Under the pieces are notes generated by a model. That model did not search any database and had not been told where the DNA came from. It saw nothing but the letters and a program-made list of their open reading frames with translations. From Oscillospiraceae bacterium (GTDB lineage: Bacteria > Bacillota > Clostridia > Oscillospirales > Oscillospiraceae), in contig JAFTHT010000029.1 of the NCBI GenBank assembly GCA_017457285.1, forward strand, positions 1-44,793: 44,793 nt of DNA, in the 5' to 3' direction. Positions 7,752 through 16,946 of this stretch are shown here, in pieces. Every line of letters starts with the position of its first letter. Positions within the stretch are counted from its first letter, which is position 1. Made by a program: the position numbers and the translations under genes.

Positions 7752-7925
7752 TCTCACCCCCTCCTTTTTTGGGGCTGTGGGATGGGGGTAAACTAAAATA
7801 ATTGTATACAAAACCATTCAAAATTCCCTCCGGCGGGTGGATGTCATTTTTATCAAATCCCTTTATACTATTGTTACAGACAATGGTATGAAGGGATTTT
7901 CCCTTTGCCGGAAGGAGGATGGCCT

Positions 7926-8243
7926 ATGGAGATACCCAGAGAAGGGGAACTGTACAAGGCCCTGAACGTGGGCGGACATAATTTCGAGCTGTGCTACGGT
8001 TACTATCACGAGGCGGAGCGAAGTATCTGCCCGCCGGTGGTGATTTTTCCCGATTTGGCGGCTTCCCCCCGGTTCACAGCCGACGGGCGGCCCCTGGTGA
8101 CCCAGATTCAGGACCCCTGTCCCCACTTTATCCCCACCGGCGAGGAAGCCTGGTGCGGCGACTGCCGCCACTATCGCTGCGACCAGCCGGAAATCGGCAT
8201 CTGCAATTGCCCCCACAATCTGAGAGGAGGAAACAGAAAATGA
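7926..8243 (+). CDS. Small Cys-rich protein coupled to the giant adhesin gene
   Basis: The 105-residue protein is not recognised. It has no signal peptide. The C-terminal third contains CPHFIPTGEEAWCGDCRHYRCDQPEIGICNCP, a cluster of seven cysteines and two histidines that could bind metal. ATG 7926 follows AGGAGG at a good distance; a TTG-initiated extension from 7905 would overlap that site. A weak promoter (ATGTCA 7841-7846, 17 bp, TATACT 7864-7869) lies upstream. Its TGA overlaps the ATG of the adhesin gene by four bases (ATGA), so the two proteins are translationally coupled and may share a pathway, perhaps export or assembly. The protein is unlikely to be a chance frame because of the ribosome site and coupling. 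Confidence 0.72.
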   Translation: MEIPREGELYKALNVGGHNFELCYGYYHEAERSICPPVVIFPDLAASPRFTADGRPLVTQIQDPCPHFIPTGEEAWCGDCRHYRCDQPEIGICNCPHNLRGGNRK

Positions 8244-11200
8244 AAGCTTCCAAAAGATTTTTGAGCCTGCTGCTGTGCCTGGCACTGCTGCTGAGCTACT
8301 TGCCCGTCTGGGGCACCGCCGCGGTGGCGGACCCCGCCAATCGGCTGGCGGACCCCGGCACCATGGACGATTGGAAGAAAATCTTCCTGCCCGATACCCT
8401 GAATACCCAGAATGCCGGCGGCGTCTGGACGGATAAATCCGTCTTTACCGACGGCTCCGCCTTCCCGGACATCACGGTGGACGACGAACGGAGCTTCCTG
8501 GTGGCCCTGTCCGCCATAGCCTCCAACATGAGCGTGTCCGGCTTGAGCAATATGCCCACCGACACCATGATGATTCTGGACCTGTCCAGCTCCATGTACA
8601 ACGGCTCCAACCGCACCACCACCACGGTCCAGACCATGCTGGACGCGGTGAACAGCTCCATTGTCAAGCTCCAGGCCCTGAACGAGCATAACCGGGTGGG
8701 CGTGGTGATTTACTTCGGCGGCCCCAACCGGATTCAGTCCGATGCCTCCAATTCCATGGTGCTGCTGCCCCTGGACCGGTATTCCGGCACCACCAAATTC
8801 CTGAAGGCCAATGTTTCCGGCGGGAAGCTCCAGAGTATTCAGGTAAGCTCCGGTGTGAAGAACGCCGCCGGCAAGACCATGCCCCAGACCAAGCGCACCG
8901 TCACCGATGTGGCCGGCACCTATGCCCAGCTGGGCATTCTGGATGCCATGAATCAGCTGCTGACCGCTGACACCACCGTCCCCGCCACCGCCAGCTACCA
9001 GCCCAATGCGGACCGGGTGCCGGTTATGATTTTCATGTCCGATGGCGAGCCCACTGCCGCCACCCATCAGTTCACCCAAAAGGTCAACGCCGGCATGGGC
9101 AACAACACCGTTTCCATCCGCAACCCCTATGAAACGGATTTTGTCACCCAGCTCACCGCCGCCTACGCCAAAGAGATGGTGGACAAGCATTACGCCGCCA
9201 CCACCCCCCTGTTCTACAGCCTGAGCCTGGGCTCCTCCGTAAGCCTTGCGGTGATGGATCCGGCCAACAACACCTCCGCCGCCATTGATGCCTACTGGAA
9301 CGACCTGCTGGCCGATGGCTCCGCCAGCATCACCGTCTACAATTCCCCCGATAGCTGGCGGCCCCCCTCGGTGAAAAAGACCTACACCGTCAAATCTGCC
9401 ACCGTCGCCGGGGCCACCTTCCCCGGCGGCAAGAGCCAGCGCAATTATGTGGATCAGCATTTCACCGCCAGCAGCGCCGCCAACCTGACCGATGCCTTCG
9501 AGGATATCGTGGCCCAAATCGGCATCATGTCCGAATATACCCCCACCCTGGTTTCCGGCAGCGAGGATTTGTCCGGCTACATCTCCTTCGTGGATAAAAT
9601 CGGCAAGTACATGAGCGTGACGGATATCAAGGGCATCCTGATTCACGACACGCTGTTCTCCGGCGCGGATTTGGCCTCCAACTTTGTCACCGGCGGTGGC
9701 AAACTGGGCACCACCGAGAGCCCCACCTCCCTGGGTGACGAGATGGTTTGGGCCGTCCAGGCCCGGCTGGGCATCGACACCGCCGCCGAGGCCCGGACTC
9801 TGATTGGCCTTGCCTACCGGCATGGTCAGCTGAGCTACCGGAGCGACACGGAATTTTCCAACTACATCGGCTGGTACGCCAATGCCGCCGGTGACTACCT
9901 GGGCTTCTGGCACGAGGGCATCACCACCCTGCCGGCGGCCACCGGCGATGCCGCCACGGACCCGGCCTTCCTGATTAAATCCTACGGCTACCTGGGCAAA
10001 GTGGACGAGAGCCAGGGCGTGGCAGCCTCGGATATGATGTACGCCACCGTTCAGGTTCGGGAAAATATCGCCACCGGGGAGGAAACCGTCACCTTTGCGG
10101 TCCCCGCCGCCCTGATTCCCGTAATCACCTATCAGGTGGAGCTGGATAAGAACGGCGACGTGGACAGCCTGACCACCTCCGGTGCCAAAGCCCCCATCCG
10201 GCTGGTGTACCAGGTGTCCCTGGATGCCGCCATCGACCCCTACACCGTCACCGATTTGGTGGACGACGCGTATCTCGCCCAGAATACCGATGAAACCGGC
10301 AAAATCTGGTTCTATACCAACCAGTACGAAACCGATAATTCCACCGGCTATTTCAAGGTCAATACCTATTCCTACTTCAACCCCTCCCGGCAGAATGACC
10401 GGTATTATTACGTCGGCGATGCTGCGGTCTATGCCGACACCGCCGGTACCCTCTACACCGGCGCGGCCCATCCCGTGGGCACCTACTACCACCGACACAC
10501 CGTCTATACCCCCGACGGCAGCTACGAATCCTACCGGGCCATCGCCGCCGACACCCTGGCCGAGGGCCTGAAGCGGCTGGAGGACGGCTCCTGGGTGGTC
10601 CTGGCCGGCAATGTTTATGTGAATCTGGATGGCTATACCGTGGAAAAGAGCCCGAATATCACTGAAACTCTGACTTATGTAAACCAGCCCTTTGTGGACC
10701 ATCACAACCACACCCTCAATGACCCGGGCTACAATTATATTGTAGGCTCCACCCTGGGTAATAATGGCAAAATTGGAATCGAGCCCGCCACGGGTCTGGT
10801 GCTGACCAAGGTCATGGCCGAGGGGGTGGAGGCCACTGCGGAGCCCTTCACCTTTACCATTACCAATGTCACCGACCCCACCCACAGCAAGACCTACCCG
10901 GCACGGCTGGATGGGGTGGATACCACCGTTACCTTCGCCGGCGGCAAAGCCACCGTGGAGCTGCTGCCCGGTCAGAAGCTCTACCTTGTGGATTTGGCCC
11001 CGGGCCAGACCTTCACCGTGGCGGAGATGCCCACCCTGGACTATGTATCCAATCAGGAAATTTACACCGTCACCACCGTCGCCGGGAAATTGCTCCCGGT
11101 CACCATCACCAATGACCTCCGGGGCACCGGCAATCTGACCATCACCAAGGAAATCTACCACCATCTGGGAGCCGATTATCAGCTTCCCGAGAAAAAATTC

Positions 11201-14200
11201 ACCTTCACCGTCACCCTCTCCGGCGTTGGCACCGCCAATGCCACCTTCCCGGCCAAGGGCATGGTCAGCTCTGTCACCACCGACGGGCAGGGCCAATTCA
11301 CCCTGGAGCTGGGCCACGCCCAGCAGGTGGAGGTGACGAATCTCCCCGCCGGCACCATTGCCACGGTGGTGGAGCAGACCCCCGGCCCCGGCTTCACCGC
11401 CACCTATTGGGAGAGCGGGCTGGCCGGCGACGGCATCGTGACCATCGTTAAGGACCAAATTTCCAATGTGACCGTCCTCAATACCTATGAGCCCACCAGG
11501 GTGGACCCGGTGACCATCACCCTCACCGGCAAAAAGACCCTGGTCACCGAGGGTGCGGACTGGAACGGGGCCGAATTCCAGTTCCAGCTCCAAAAATGGG
11601 ACGGCGCCGCCTGGCAGACCATTGCCACCGCCACCGCCAACGAGCAGAATCCCACCTTCGATTTCAGCGCCGCCCTCCAGGCGGAGCCCTTCACCGCCCC
11701 CGGCACCTATGCCTACCAGGTTCTGGAAACCAATGGTGGCCAGACCATCGATGGCATCACCTACGATGCCACCCTCCACACCTTCGGTGTCACCGTGGCG
11801 GATGCCGACATGGACGGCAAGCTGGAAATCGCCGCCGTCACCTCCCACCACTCCGGCAAGGAGTTCGGGCAGGACGGCCAGGGCAATTGGAATATCGAAA
11901 TTTCCTTCCAAAACCACTACGAAGCCAGCGACGCCCTGGTCTACCTGGACGTTTTCAAGGAGCTTCGCAACCCCACCGGCAGCCCCCTGGTGAATCTCAG
12001 CGGCTACCGCTTCGGCCTGTATGATGCCGTCACCGGCGCGCTGTTTGCCACCTCCGAGCTGACCGACTCCGTGGGCAATGCCCGGTTCATCCTGACCTAC
12101 GGCCTGGAGGACGAAGGTTCCCACCGCTATTACCTGAAGGAAATCGTCCCCGAAAACCCCATTCCCGGCATGATTTACGATGAAAAGCAGTACCTGGTCA
12201 CCGTGGAGGTCACCGACAACGGCGACGGCACCACCAGCGCCACCATCGACAGTGAGATGGAGGTTCCGGTGTTCGTCAACGAATATCTGCCCACCGCCAC
12301 GGAGCTGGAAATCGACTTCGTTTCCAAGGAGCTGACGGGCCGGGATCTGGCCCAGGGCGAATTTACCTTCCAGCTGGAGGGCCAAGGTGTGCTGCTCACC
12401 GGCACCAACGATGCTTCCGGCAAGGTCACCTTCTCCGATAAGCTGTATTTCAACGCCGTGGGCCAGACCACCTATACCATCGTGGAAACCGGCACCGATG
12501 AAAACGGCGTTACCACCGACAAGACCCGTTACACGATTTTGGTCACCGTCACCGATGTGGGCGGAACGCTCCAGGCCTCTTATCAGGTGCTGAATGTGGC
12601 GGGAGATCAAATCACCTTCCACAACACCTACAAAGCCACCCCCGTGACCTATGCTATCGCCGGCACCAAGTACCTGGAGGGCCGGAGCCTGCTGAACGAG
12701 GAGTTCACCTTCTCCCTGGCCACCCACAGCGGCACCGTGCTGCAGCAGGTGAAGAATTTCGCCGATGGCACCTTCGCCTTTGCCCCCATGCGCTTCACCG
12801 CCCCCGGCCAGTACCGGTATCTGGTTTGGGAGGAGCTGATTCCCGCCGACCAGGGCATCACCTTCGATGAAACCGTCTACGATGTGACCATCACCATCGC
12901 CGATGATTTGCTGGGCAATCTGTATGTGTCCGATGTGACCTACGGCGACCGGGATGCCATCACCTTCGTCAACACCTACACCCCCGCCCCTGTGCAGGCC
13001 ACCTTCGAGGGTCTGAAGGTATTGGAGGGGAAGACCCTGACCCCTGGCGCGTTCACCTTCGCCCTGTATGCCTCCAATGAAAATTGGGAAACCATCGAAA
13101 TTTTGGAGCAGGTGACCAACGCTGCCGATGGCGCCTTCGCATTCGGGGCCATGGAATACGGGACCCCCGGCAGCCGCTACTATCTGGTAACGGAAGTGGG
13201 CGGCGGCGAAACCATCGACGGCGTGACCTACGATTCCACCGTTTACCGCATCTGGGTGAACGTGACGGATAACGGCCTGGGCAACCTCGATGCCTTCACC
13301 CACATTCTGGATGCCGAGGGCAACGAGCTGCTGACCATGGTGTTCCGCAATTCCTACACCGCCACCGGCACCCTGGAGGTGCCCCTGGAGGGCCAAAAGA
13401 CTCTGCTGGGCCGGGATTTGGCGGCCGGGGAGTTCACCTTCACCCTCTATCAGGATGGCCTGGCCCTGGAAACCGTTGCAAATGACGGGGACGGACGCTT
13501 CTTCTTCGAGCCCCGGCAGTTCCATGGGGTGGGGCAGTACACCTTCCAAATCAGAGAAGATTTGGGAGATGATGCCACCATAACCTACGACCCAGCCTGC
13601 TACGATGTAACCATCATCGTCGGCGACGATGGTCTGGGCGGTCTGGTGCTGGAGTCCGTAGCCCTGACCAAGGACGGCGCAGCCGCGGAGCAAATCCACT
13701 TCGAAAACACCTACGAAGAGCCCCCCACGGAGCCCACGGAACCCTCCACGGAGCCCACGGAACCCTCCACGGAGCCCACGGAACCCTCCACGGAGCCCAC
13801 GGAACCCTCCACCGAGCCTACCGAGCCCAGCACCGTTCCCACGGAGCCCTCCACCGAGCCTACCGAGCCCAGCACCGTTCCCACGGAACCCTCCACCGAG
13901 CCCACGGAGCCCAGCACCGTTCCCACGGAACCCTCCACCGAGCCTACCGAGCCCAGCACCGTTCCCACGGAACCCTCCACCGAGCCCACGGAACCCAGCA
14001 CCGTTCCCACGGAACCCTCCACGGAGCCCACGGAGCCCAGCACCGTTCCCACGGAACCCTCCACCGAGCCCACCGAACCCAGCACCGTGCCCACGGAACC
14101 CTCCACCGAGCCCACACCGCCGGAGGAGGACATCCCCCAGACCGGCGATGCATCCCTGACCGGCTGGCTGGCCCTGCTGACCCTGACCTGCGGCGGTGCC

Positions 14201-14230
14201 CTGATGCTCAGCAAAAAGAAACAAATCTAA
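8240..14230 (+). CDS. Giant cell-wall-anchored VWA/isopeptide-repeat adhesin (pilin-like)
   Basis: The 1,996-residue surface protein begins at ATG 8240 (AGAGGAGG upstream) with a Sec signal peptide, cleavage probably near residue 30. A von Willebrand A domain follows from about residue 105, with the metal-site motif DLSSS near residue 114. After a long beta-rich region come two prealbumin-like domains (about 850-1085) and then six FctA/Spy0128-type repeats (about 1088-1824). The repeats show the K-x-L...E...F-x-N-x-Y pattern of intramolecular isopeptide bonds. A Thr/Pro/Glu/Ser linker leads to IPQTG (1965-1969), a hydrophobic stretch and SKKKQI. This is a typical sorting signal, so a sortase encoded elsewhere should attach it to peptidoglycan or polymerise it. 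The ligand is unknown. Upstream coupling to a small Cys-rich ORF is unusual. Confidence 0.92.
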   Translation: MKASKRFLSLLLCLALLLSYLPVWGTAAVADPANRLADPGTMDDWKKIFLPDTLNTQNAGGVWTDKSVFTDGSAFPDITVDDERSFLVALSAIASNMSVSGLSNMPTDTMMILDLSSSMYNGSNRTTTTVQTMLDAVNSSIVKLQALNEHNRVGVVIYFGGPNRIQSDASNSMVLLPLDRYSGTTKFLKANVSGGKLQSIQVSSGVKNAAGKTMPQTKRTVTDVAGTYAQLGILDAMNQLLTADTTVPATASYQPNADRVPVMIFMSDGEPTAATHQFTQKVNAGMGNNTVSIRNPYETDFVTQLTAAYAKEMVDKHYAATTPLFYSLSLGSSVSLAVMDPANNTSAAIDAYWNDLLADGSASITVYNSPDSWRPPSVKKTYTVKSATVAGATFPGGKSQRNYVDQHFTASSAANLTDAFEDIVAQIGIMSEYTPTLVSGSEDLSGYISFVDKIGKYMSVTDIKGILIHDTLFSGADLASNFVTGGGKLGTTESPTSLGDEMVWAVQARLGIDTAAEARTLIGLAYRHGQLSYRSDTEFSNYIGWYANAAGDYLGFWHEGITTLPAATGDAATDPAFLIKSYGYLGKVDESQGVAASDMMYATVQVRENIATGEETVTFAVPAALIPVITYQVELDKNGDVDSLTTSGAKAPIRLVYQVSLDAAIDPYTVTDLVDDAYLAQNTDETGKIWFYTNQYETDNSTGYFKVNTYSYFNPSRQNDRYYYVGDAAVYADTAGTLYTGAAHPVGTYYHRHTVYTPDGSYESYRAIAADTLAEGLKRLEDGSWVVLAGNVYVNLDGYTVEKSPNITETLTYVNQPFVDHHNHTLNDPGYNYIVGSTLGNNGKIGIEPATGLVLTKVMAEGVEATAEPFTFTITNVTDPTHSKTYPARLDGVDTTVTFAGGKATVELLPGQKLYLVDLAPGQTFTVAEMPTLDYVSNQEIYTVTTVAGKLLPVTITNDLRGTGNLTITKEIYHHLGADYQLPEKKFTFTVTLSGVGTANATFPAKGMVSSVTTDGQGQFTLELGHAQQVEVTNLPAGTIATVVEQTPGPGFTATYWESGLAGDGIVTIVKDQISNVTVLNTYEPTRVDPVTITLTGKKTLVTEGADWNGAEFQFQLQKWDGAAWQTIATATANEQNPTFDFSAALQAEPFTAPGTYAYQVLETNGGQTIDGITYDATLHTFGVTVADADMDGKLEIAAVTSHHSGKEFGQDGQGNWNIEISFQNHYEASDALVYLDVFKELRNPTGSPLVNLSGYRFGLYDAVTGALFATSELTDSVGNARFILTYGLEDEGSHRYYLKEIVPENPIPGMIYDEKQYLVTVEVTDNGDGTTSATIDSEMEVPVFVNEYLPTATELEIDFVSKELTGRDLAQGEFTFQLEGQGVLLTGTNDASGKVTFSDKLYFNAVGQTTYTIVETGTDENGVTTDKTRYTILVTVTDVGGTLQASYQVLNVAGDQITFHNTYKATPVTYAIAGTKYLEGRSLLNEEFTFSLATHSGTVLQQVKNFADGTFAFAPMRFTAPGQYRYLVWEELIPADQGITFDETVYDVTITIADDLLGNLYVSDVTYGDRDAITFVNTYTPAPVQATFEGLKVLEGKTLTPGAFTFALYASNENWETIEILEQVTNAADGAFAFGAMEYGTPGSRYYLVTEVGGGETIDGVTYDSTVYRIWVNVTDNGLGNLDAFTHILDAEGNELLTMVFRNSYTATGTLEVPLEGQKTLLGRDLAAGEFTFTLYQDGLALETVANDGDGRFFFEPRQFHGVGQYTFQIREDLGDDATITYDPACYDVTIIVGDDGLGGLVLESVALTKDGAAAEQIHFENTYEEPPTEPTEPSTEPTEPSTEPTEPSTEPTEPSTEPTEPSTVPTEPSTEPTEPSTVPTEPSTEPTEPSTVPTEPSTEPTEPSTVPTEPSTEPTEPSTVPTEPSTEPTEPSTVPTEPSTEPTEPSTVPTEPSTEPTPPEEDIPQTGDASLTGWLALLTLTCGGALMLSKKKQI
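13711..14112 (+). repeat. Coding tandem repeat, EPTEPST/EPTEPSTVPTEPST linker
   Basis: About 19 units of 21 bp, many paired into 42-bp units alternating STEPTEP and STVPTEP, encode the cell-wall-spanning linker of the adhesin. The near identity of units at DNA level makes the array prone to length change by slippage or recombination. Confidence 0.9.
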
Positions 14231-14237
14231 CCCCAAA

Positions 14238-14269
14238 AAAGGCCTCGTTGCGGTTGCAACGAGGCCTTT
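14238..14269 (+). terminator. Terminator after the adhesin gene
   Basis: A 13-bp perfect stem (AAAGGCCTCGTTG with CAACGAGGCCTTT) has a six-base loop eight bases after the stop codon. The 3' T-run is short (TTT). Confidence 0.75.
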
Positions 14270-14287
14270 CAGCGTGTCAAAAAAGTT

Positions 14288-14419
14288 GTCATTGGGAGGA
14301 GGCCGTAGGCCGACGTGGCAATCCGTTCTTAAAAAGATTCCGAAATCAACGAGTTTATTGGATAAATCACAACTTTGAGAAAACGGATTCCCACGGTCGC
14401 TTCGCTCCCTCGGAATGAC
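14288..14419. repeat. Family B palindromic element
   Basis: It starts gtcattgggaggaggccgtagg...gtggcaatccg and ends with the inverted ggattcccacggtc...ctcggaatgac, with about 60 bases between the arms. It lies in the convergent gap between the adhesin and the symporter gene. Confidence 0.75.
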
Positions 14420-14422
14420 AGA

Positions 14423-15847
14423 TTACTTTTTTCCCTTATTCTGAATCAGGTGGCTGTAATCCGTATTCTTGGGGCGCTGGGTGTCGGGGTCCCGGAAGAA
14501 ATCTCTGCTGAATCTCTTAATCACAGGAGCCAACGCAATCAGGGCAATCAGGTTGGGAATGGCCATCAGACCGTTGAACAAATCCGCAAATTCCCAAACC
14601 GCATCCAGGCTGGCAATGCAGCCCACATAAATCATGGCGGAGTAGACCACCTGGTAGCCCAGCCGGACCAGCTTGTTGCCCTTGGACAGGTACTCGATGC
14701 ACTTCTCGCCGTAGTAGTACCAGGCAACGATGGTGGCGAAGGCAAACAGGCACATACCCACGGTGACGATGTACTGGCCGCCGGTGAAGGCATTTTCGAA
14801 GGCCAGGGAGCTCATGGCCCGGGTGTCCCCAACCAGCGCGGCATCATGCCACAGGCCGGAGGTCAGGATGACCAGGGCGGTGATGGTACACATGACGATG
14901 GAGTCGAAAAACACCTCAAAGGCGCCCCACAGGCCCTGGCGGGCGGGATGGTCGTTGTCCGCGGAGGCGTGGGCAATGGGGGCGGAGCCCATGCCGGCCT
15001 CGTGGGTGAAAACGCCCCGGGCCATGCCGATCCGGCAGGCGTACATCACAGACGCACCCAGGAAACCGCCCACAGCGGCAGTGCCGGTAAAGGCGTTCTG
15101 AATGATAAGGCCGAAGGAACCGGGAATCTTAGCGGCGTTGATCCCCAGGACCACCAGCGCGCCGACAATGTACAAAATGGACATAAAAGGCACCAGGAAC
15201 TCGGTGACATTGGCGATGCGCTTGATGCCGCCGATGAAAATCAGCGCGCCCAGACCGGCCACAACAATACCGATGACCCAGGTGGGGGCGCCGAAGGTGG
15301 CGTTGACACCGCCGGCCAGCGCATTGGCCTGGACGGACGCACCGATGCCCAGAGAGGCAAGGCCGCCGAAAAGGGCAAACAGCACCGCCAGCCACTTCAT
15401 TTTCATGCCCCTGGAGATGTAGTACATAGGGCCGCCGACGATTTCGCCTTTTTCGTTGGTGGTGCGGTATGCCTGGGAGAGGATGACCTCGCAGTATTTG
15501 ATTACCATACCAACCAGAGCAGAGACCCACAGCCAGAACACAGCGCCGGGACCGCCGGTAGCGATGGCCAGCGCGACACCAACGATATTGCCGGTGCCGA
15601 CCGTGGCGGCCAAGGCGGTGCAAACGGCCTGGAAGGGGGTGATGGCCCCCTCTCCCAGCTTGGATTTATCGACCTTCCGGAACAGGGTTTTGGTGGTATA
15701 GCGCATCACAATGTGAAACTTGGTGAAAATAACGCCCTTTGTCAGAATTGTCAGGAAAATGCCGGTACCAAGCATCAGAATGACCATGGGCAGACCCCAC
15801 ACAATGTTGTCATTCATCATGCCAATCATATTTAAGATTTTCTCCAT
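14423..15847 (-). CDS. AGCS-family sodium(proton)/amino-acid symporter
   Basis: The 474-residue polytopic membrane protein belongs to the alanine/glycine:cation symporter family (AlsT/AgcS). The family signature PFQAVCTALAATVGTGNIVGVALAIATGGPGAVFWLW (about residues 62-98) is present, as is a conserved GxFTHEAGMGSAPIAHA block. It would import alanine, glycine or a related amino acid with Na+. ATG 15847 is preferred over an upstream in-frame GTG because GGAGG lies nine bases before it. It has its own promoter at 15932-15960 and is monocistronic. The substrate is not determined by sequence. Confidence 0.92.
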   Translation of the reverse strand: MEKILNMIGMMNDNIVWGLPMVILMLGTGIFLTILTKGVIFTKFHIVMRYTTKTLFRKVDKSKLGEGAITPFQAVCTALAATVGTGNIVGVALAIATGGPGAVFWLWVSALVGMVIKYCEVILSQAYRTTNEKGEIVGGPMYYISRGMKMKWLAVLFALFGGLASLGIGASVQANALAGGVNATFGAPTWVIGIVVAGLGALIFIGGIKRIANVTEFLVPFMSILYIVGALVVLGINAAKIPGSFGLIIQNAFTGTAAVGGFLGASVMYACRIGMARGVFTHEAGMGSAPIAHASADNDHPARQGLWGAFEVFFDSIVMCTITALVILTSGLWHDAALVGDTRAMSSLAFENAFTGGQYIVTVGMCLFAFATIVAWYYYGEKCIEYLSKGNKLVRLGYQVVYSAMIYVGCIASLDAVWEFADLFNGLMAIPNLIALIALAPVIKRFSRDFFRDPDTQRPKNTDYSHLIQNKGKK

Positions 15848-15931
15848 CCTTGAACCTCCGTTTTTCTCATCCTGCTGACAGCGTACCAACGGGCCAGGAT
15901 GAGCGCCGCATAGCTACACTTGTCTTTTGTA

Positions 15932-15960
15932 AGTATACAGAAAGGTCCTGGATTATGCAA
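15932..15960 (-). promoter_or_regulatory. Promoter of the AGCS symporter
   Basis: On the minus strand, TTGCAT (15955-15960), a 17-bp spacer and TATACT (15932-15937) lie about 85 bases before the start codon. The leader contains an ATCCTG...CAGGAT inverted pair. Confidence 0.65.
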
Positions 15961-16058
15961 GTTTTTTGTTCAGATAATTCCATTGTTTTTTGAAAAAACC
16001 GCCACGAAGCAATCATACACTTGCTACAAATTCTTTTTCAACAGCCTGCGCTTAAACC

Positions 16059-16097
16059 AAAAAAGGAACCCAAGTATCGTGTCAATACTTAAGTTCC
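16059..16097 (-). terminator. Terminator downstream of the restriction gene
   Basis: On the minus strand, a 13-bp imperfect stem (GGAACTTAAGTAT with ATACTTGGGTTCC; loop TGACACG) is followed by TTTTTT. It lies about 180 bases after the restriction gene stop. Its loop (cgtgtca on the plus strand) resembles those of the terminators at 18232-18266 and 19606-19642. Confidence 0.6.
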
Positions 16098-16137
16098 AAT
16101 ATGAAGTATGTTGATAATAATGATACGGTTTCAAAAA

Positions 16138-16208
16138 GGTTTCATAGAGTTTCAAATTGAAATGAAACCCTATGCTAAGATAATGAAACCACACCATAAA
16201 ATGAAACC
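16138..16208. repeat. ATGAAACC box cluster A
   Basis: Octamers ATGAAACC occur at 16162-16169, 16183-16190 and 16201-16208, with an inverted copy at 16138-16145 and two partial GTTTCA copies at 16128 and 16149. Spacing is 18-21 bp, about two helical turns. Related ATGAAACT clusters are found upstream of both other island transcription units. Confidence 0.7.
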
Positions 16209-16279
16209 TGCTCAAACCATATGTTCTATCAGAAAAAATCAGAAACTAATACTTTTGCGTCAAAGCAGAAGGGATCGAA

Positions 16280-16942
16280 TTAATGATTTCGTCTTGATTC
16301 CCAATATTCACGGACAGATTGAAAATAGTCTAATCTTTCGGAAATTTTAGCAATTTCCCTTGGATAGAAAATATCTAATGCATCACATAGGGACAGCATC
16401 CAGTCAACACGAGTATTGTGTCTGTTAACATCAACAATATTGGAATTGGCAATCTGAATTTGCCCCCATCCCAGTGCTCCGATTGTTAAGCAAGACCATT
16501 CCAAGTGTTCGATAGGGATAAAATGGGCGCCGGTAAATGTAAGATGTCCATTCTCTACAGAATACTCAATTAACAGAATTACAAAATAATTTCTGTCATC
16601 TTCATAGAATCGTGCTAAACGATGGACAGAAGTCAGGTTTGGCATATTGAATTGGGTCGATGTGTTATGTGTCTTAACATCAATTAAGTAATAATTGCCG
16701 TCAACATCAGTAAATGCAACATCTGCCATTGCTCTGCGCGCAAAGTCTGCACTAAAATCACCAAGTAGTCCATCAGGAAAGCAACTCGGTAATAATTCGC
16801 CAATAGCTTCTTGTACTGTATCACCGATGGCTCGAGGACTATTTATAATTCTCCTGTTTTGAAAATCTTTAATACGAGAAAGTCCATCAATTATCCGATT
16901 TTCTAAAAAATGCAAAGTACAATCGTTCAGAATTCTGTTCAT
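16280..16942 (-). CDS. Type II restriction endonuclease, PD-(D/E)XK type
   Basis: The 220-residue protein shows a restriction-nuclease core: ADVAFTDVDGNYYLIDVKTHNT places D74 and D88-V89-K90 in the D-(x)n-(D/E)-x-K arrangement, with E45 or E49 as a possible further metal ligand. It starts at ATG 16942 with AAAGGTG upstream; longer in-frame starts would overlap the methylase gene. It follows the methylase by four bases on the same strand, the usual order for type II systems where protection is made first. The recognition site cannot be read from sequence. The call rests mainly on the core motif and the neighbour, so a Vsr-like repair nuclease is a weaker alternative. Confidence 0.78.
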   Translation of the reverse strand: MNRILNDCTLHFLENRIIDGLSRIKDFQNRRIINSPRAIGDTVQEAIGELLPSCFPDGLLGDFSADFARRAMADVAFTDVDGNYYLIDVKTHNTSTQFNMPNLTSVHRLARFYEDDRNYFVILLIEYSVENGHLTFTGAHFIPIEHLEWSCLTIGALGWGQIQIANSNIVDVNRHNTRVDWMLSLCDALDIFYPREIAKISERLDYFQSVREYWESRRNH

Positions 16943-16946
16943 TTTC

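Noticed and set aside
13711-14112. Possible CRISPR array because of regular repeats
   Set aside because: Units are directly contiguous without unique spacers and encode an in-frame Pro/Thr/Glu linker; the same applies to 43938-44147.
8171-14236. Open frame of about 2,021 codons antisense to the adhesin gene
   Set aside because: It is a composition shadow: Gly/Val/Ala/Gln-rich, without domains or ribosome site, and mirrors the codon bias of the sense gene, which has clear domains and a signal peptide.
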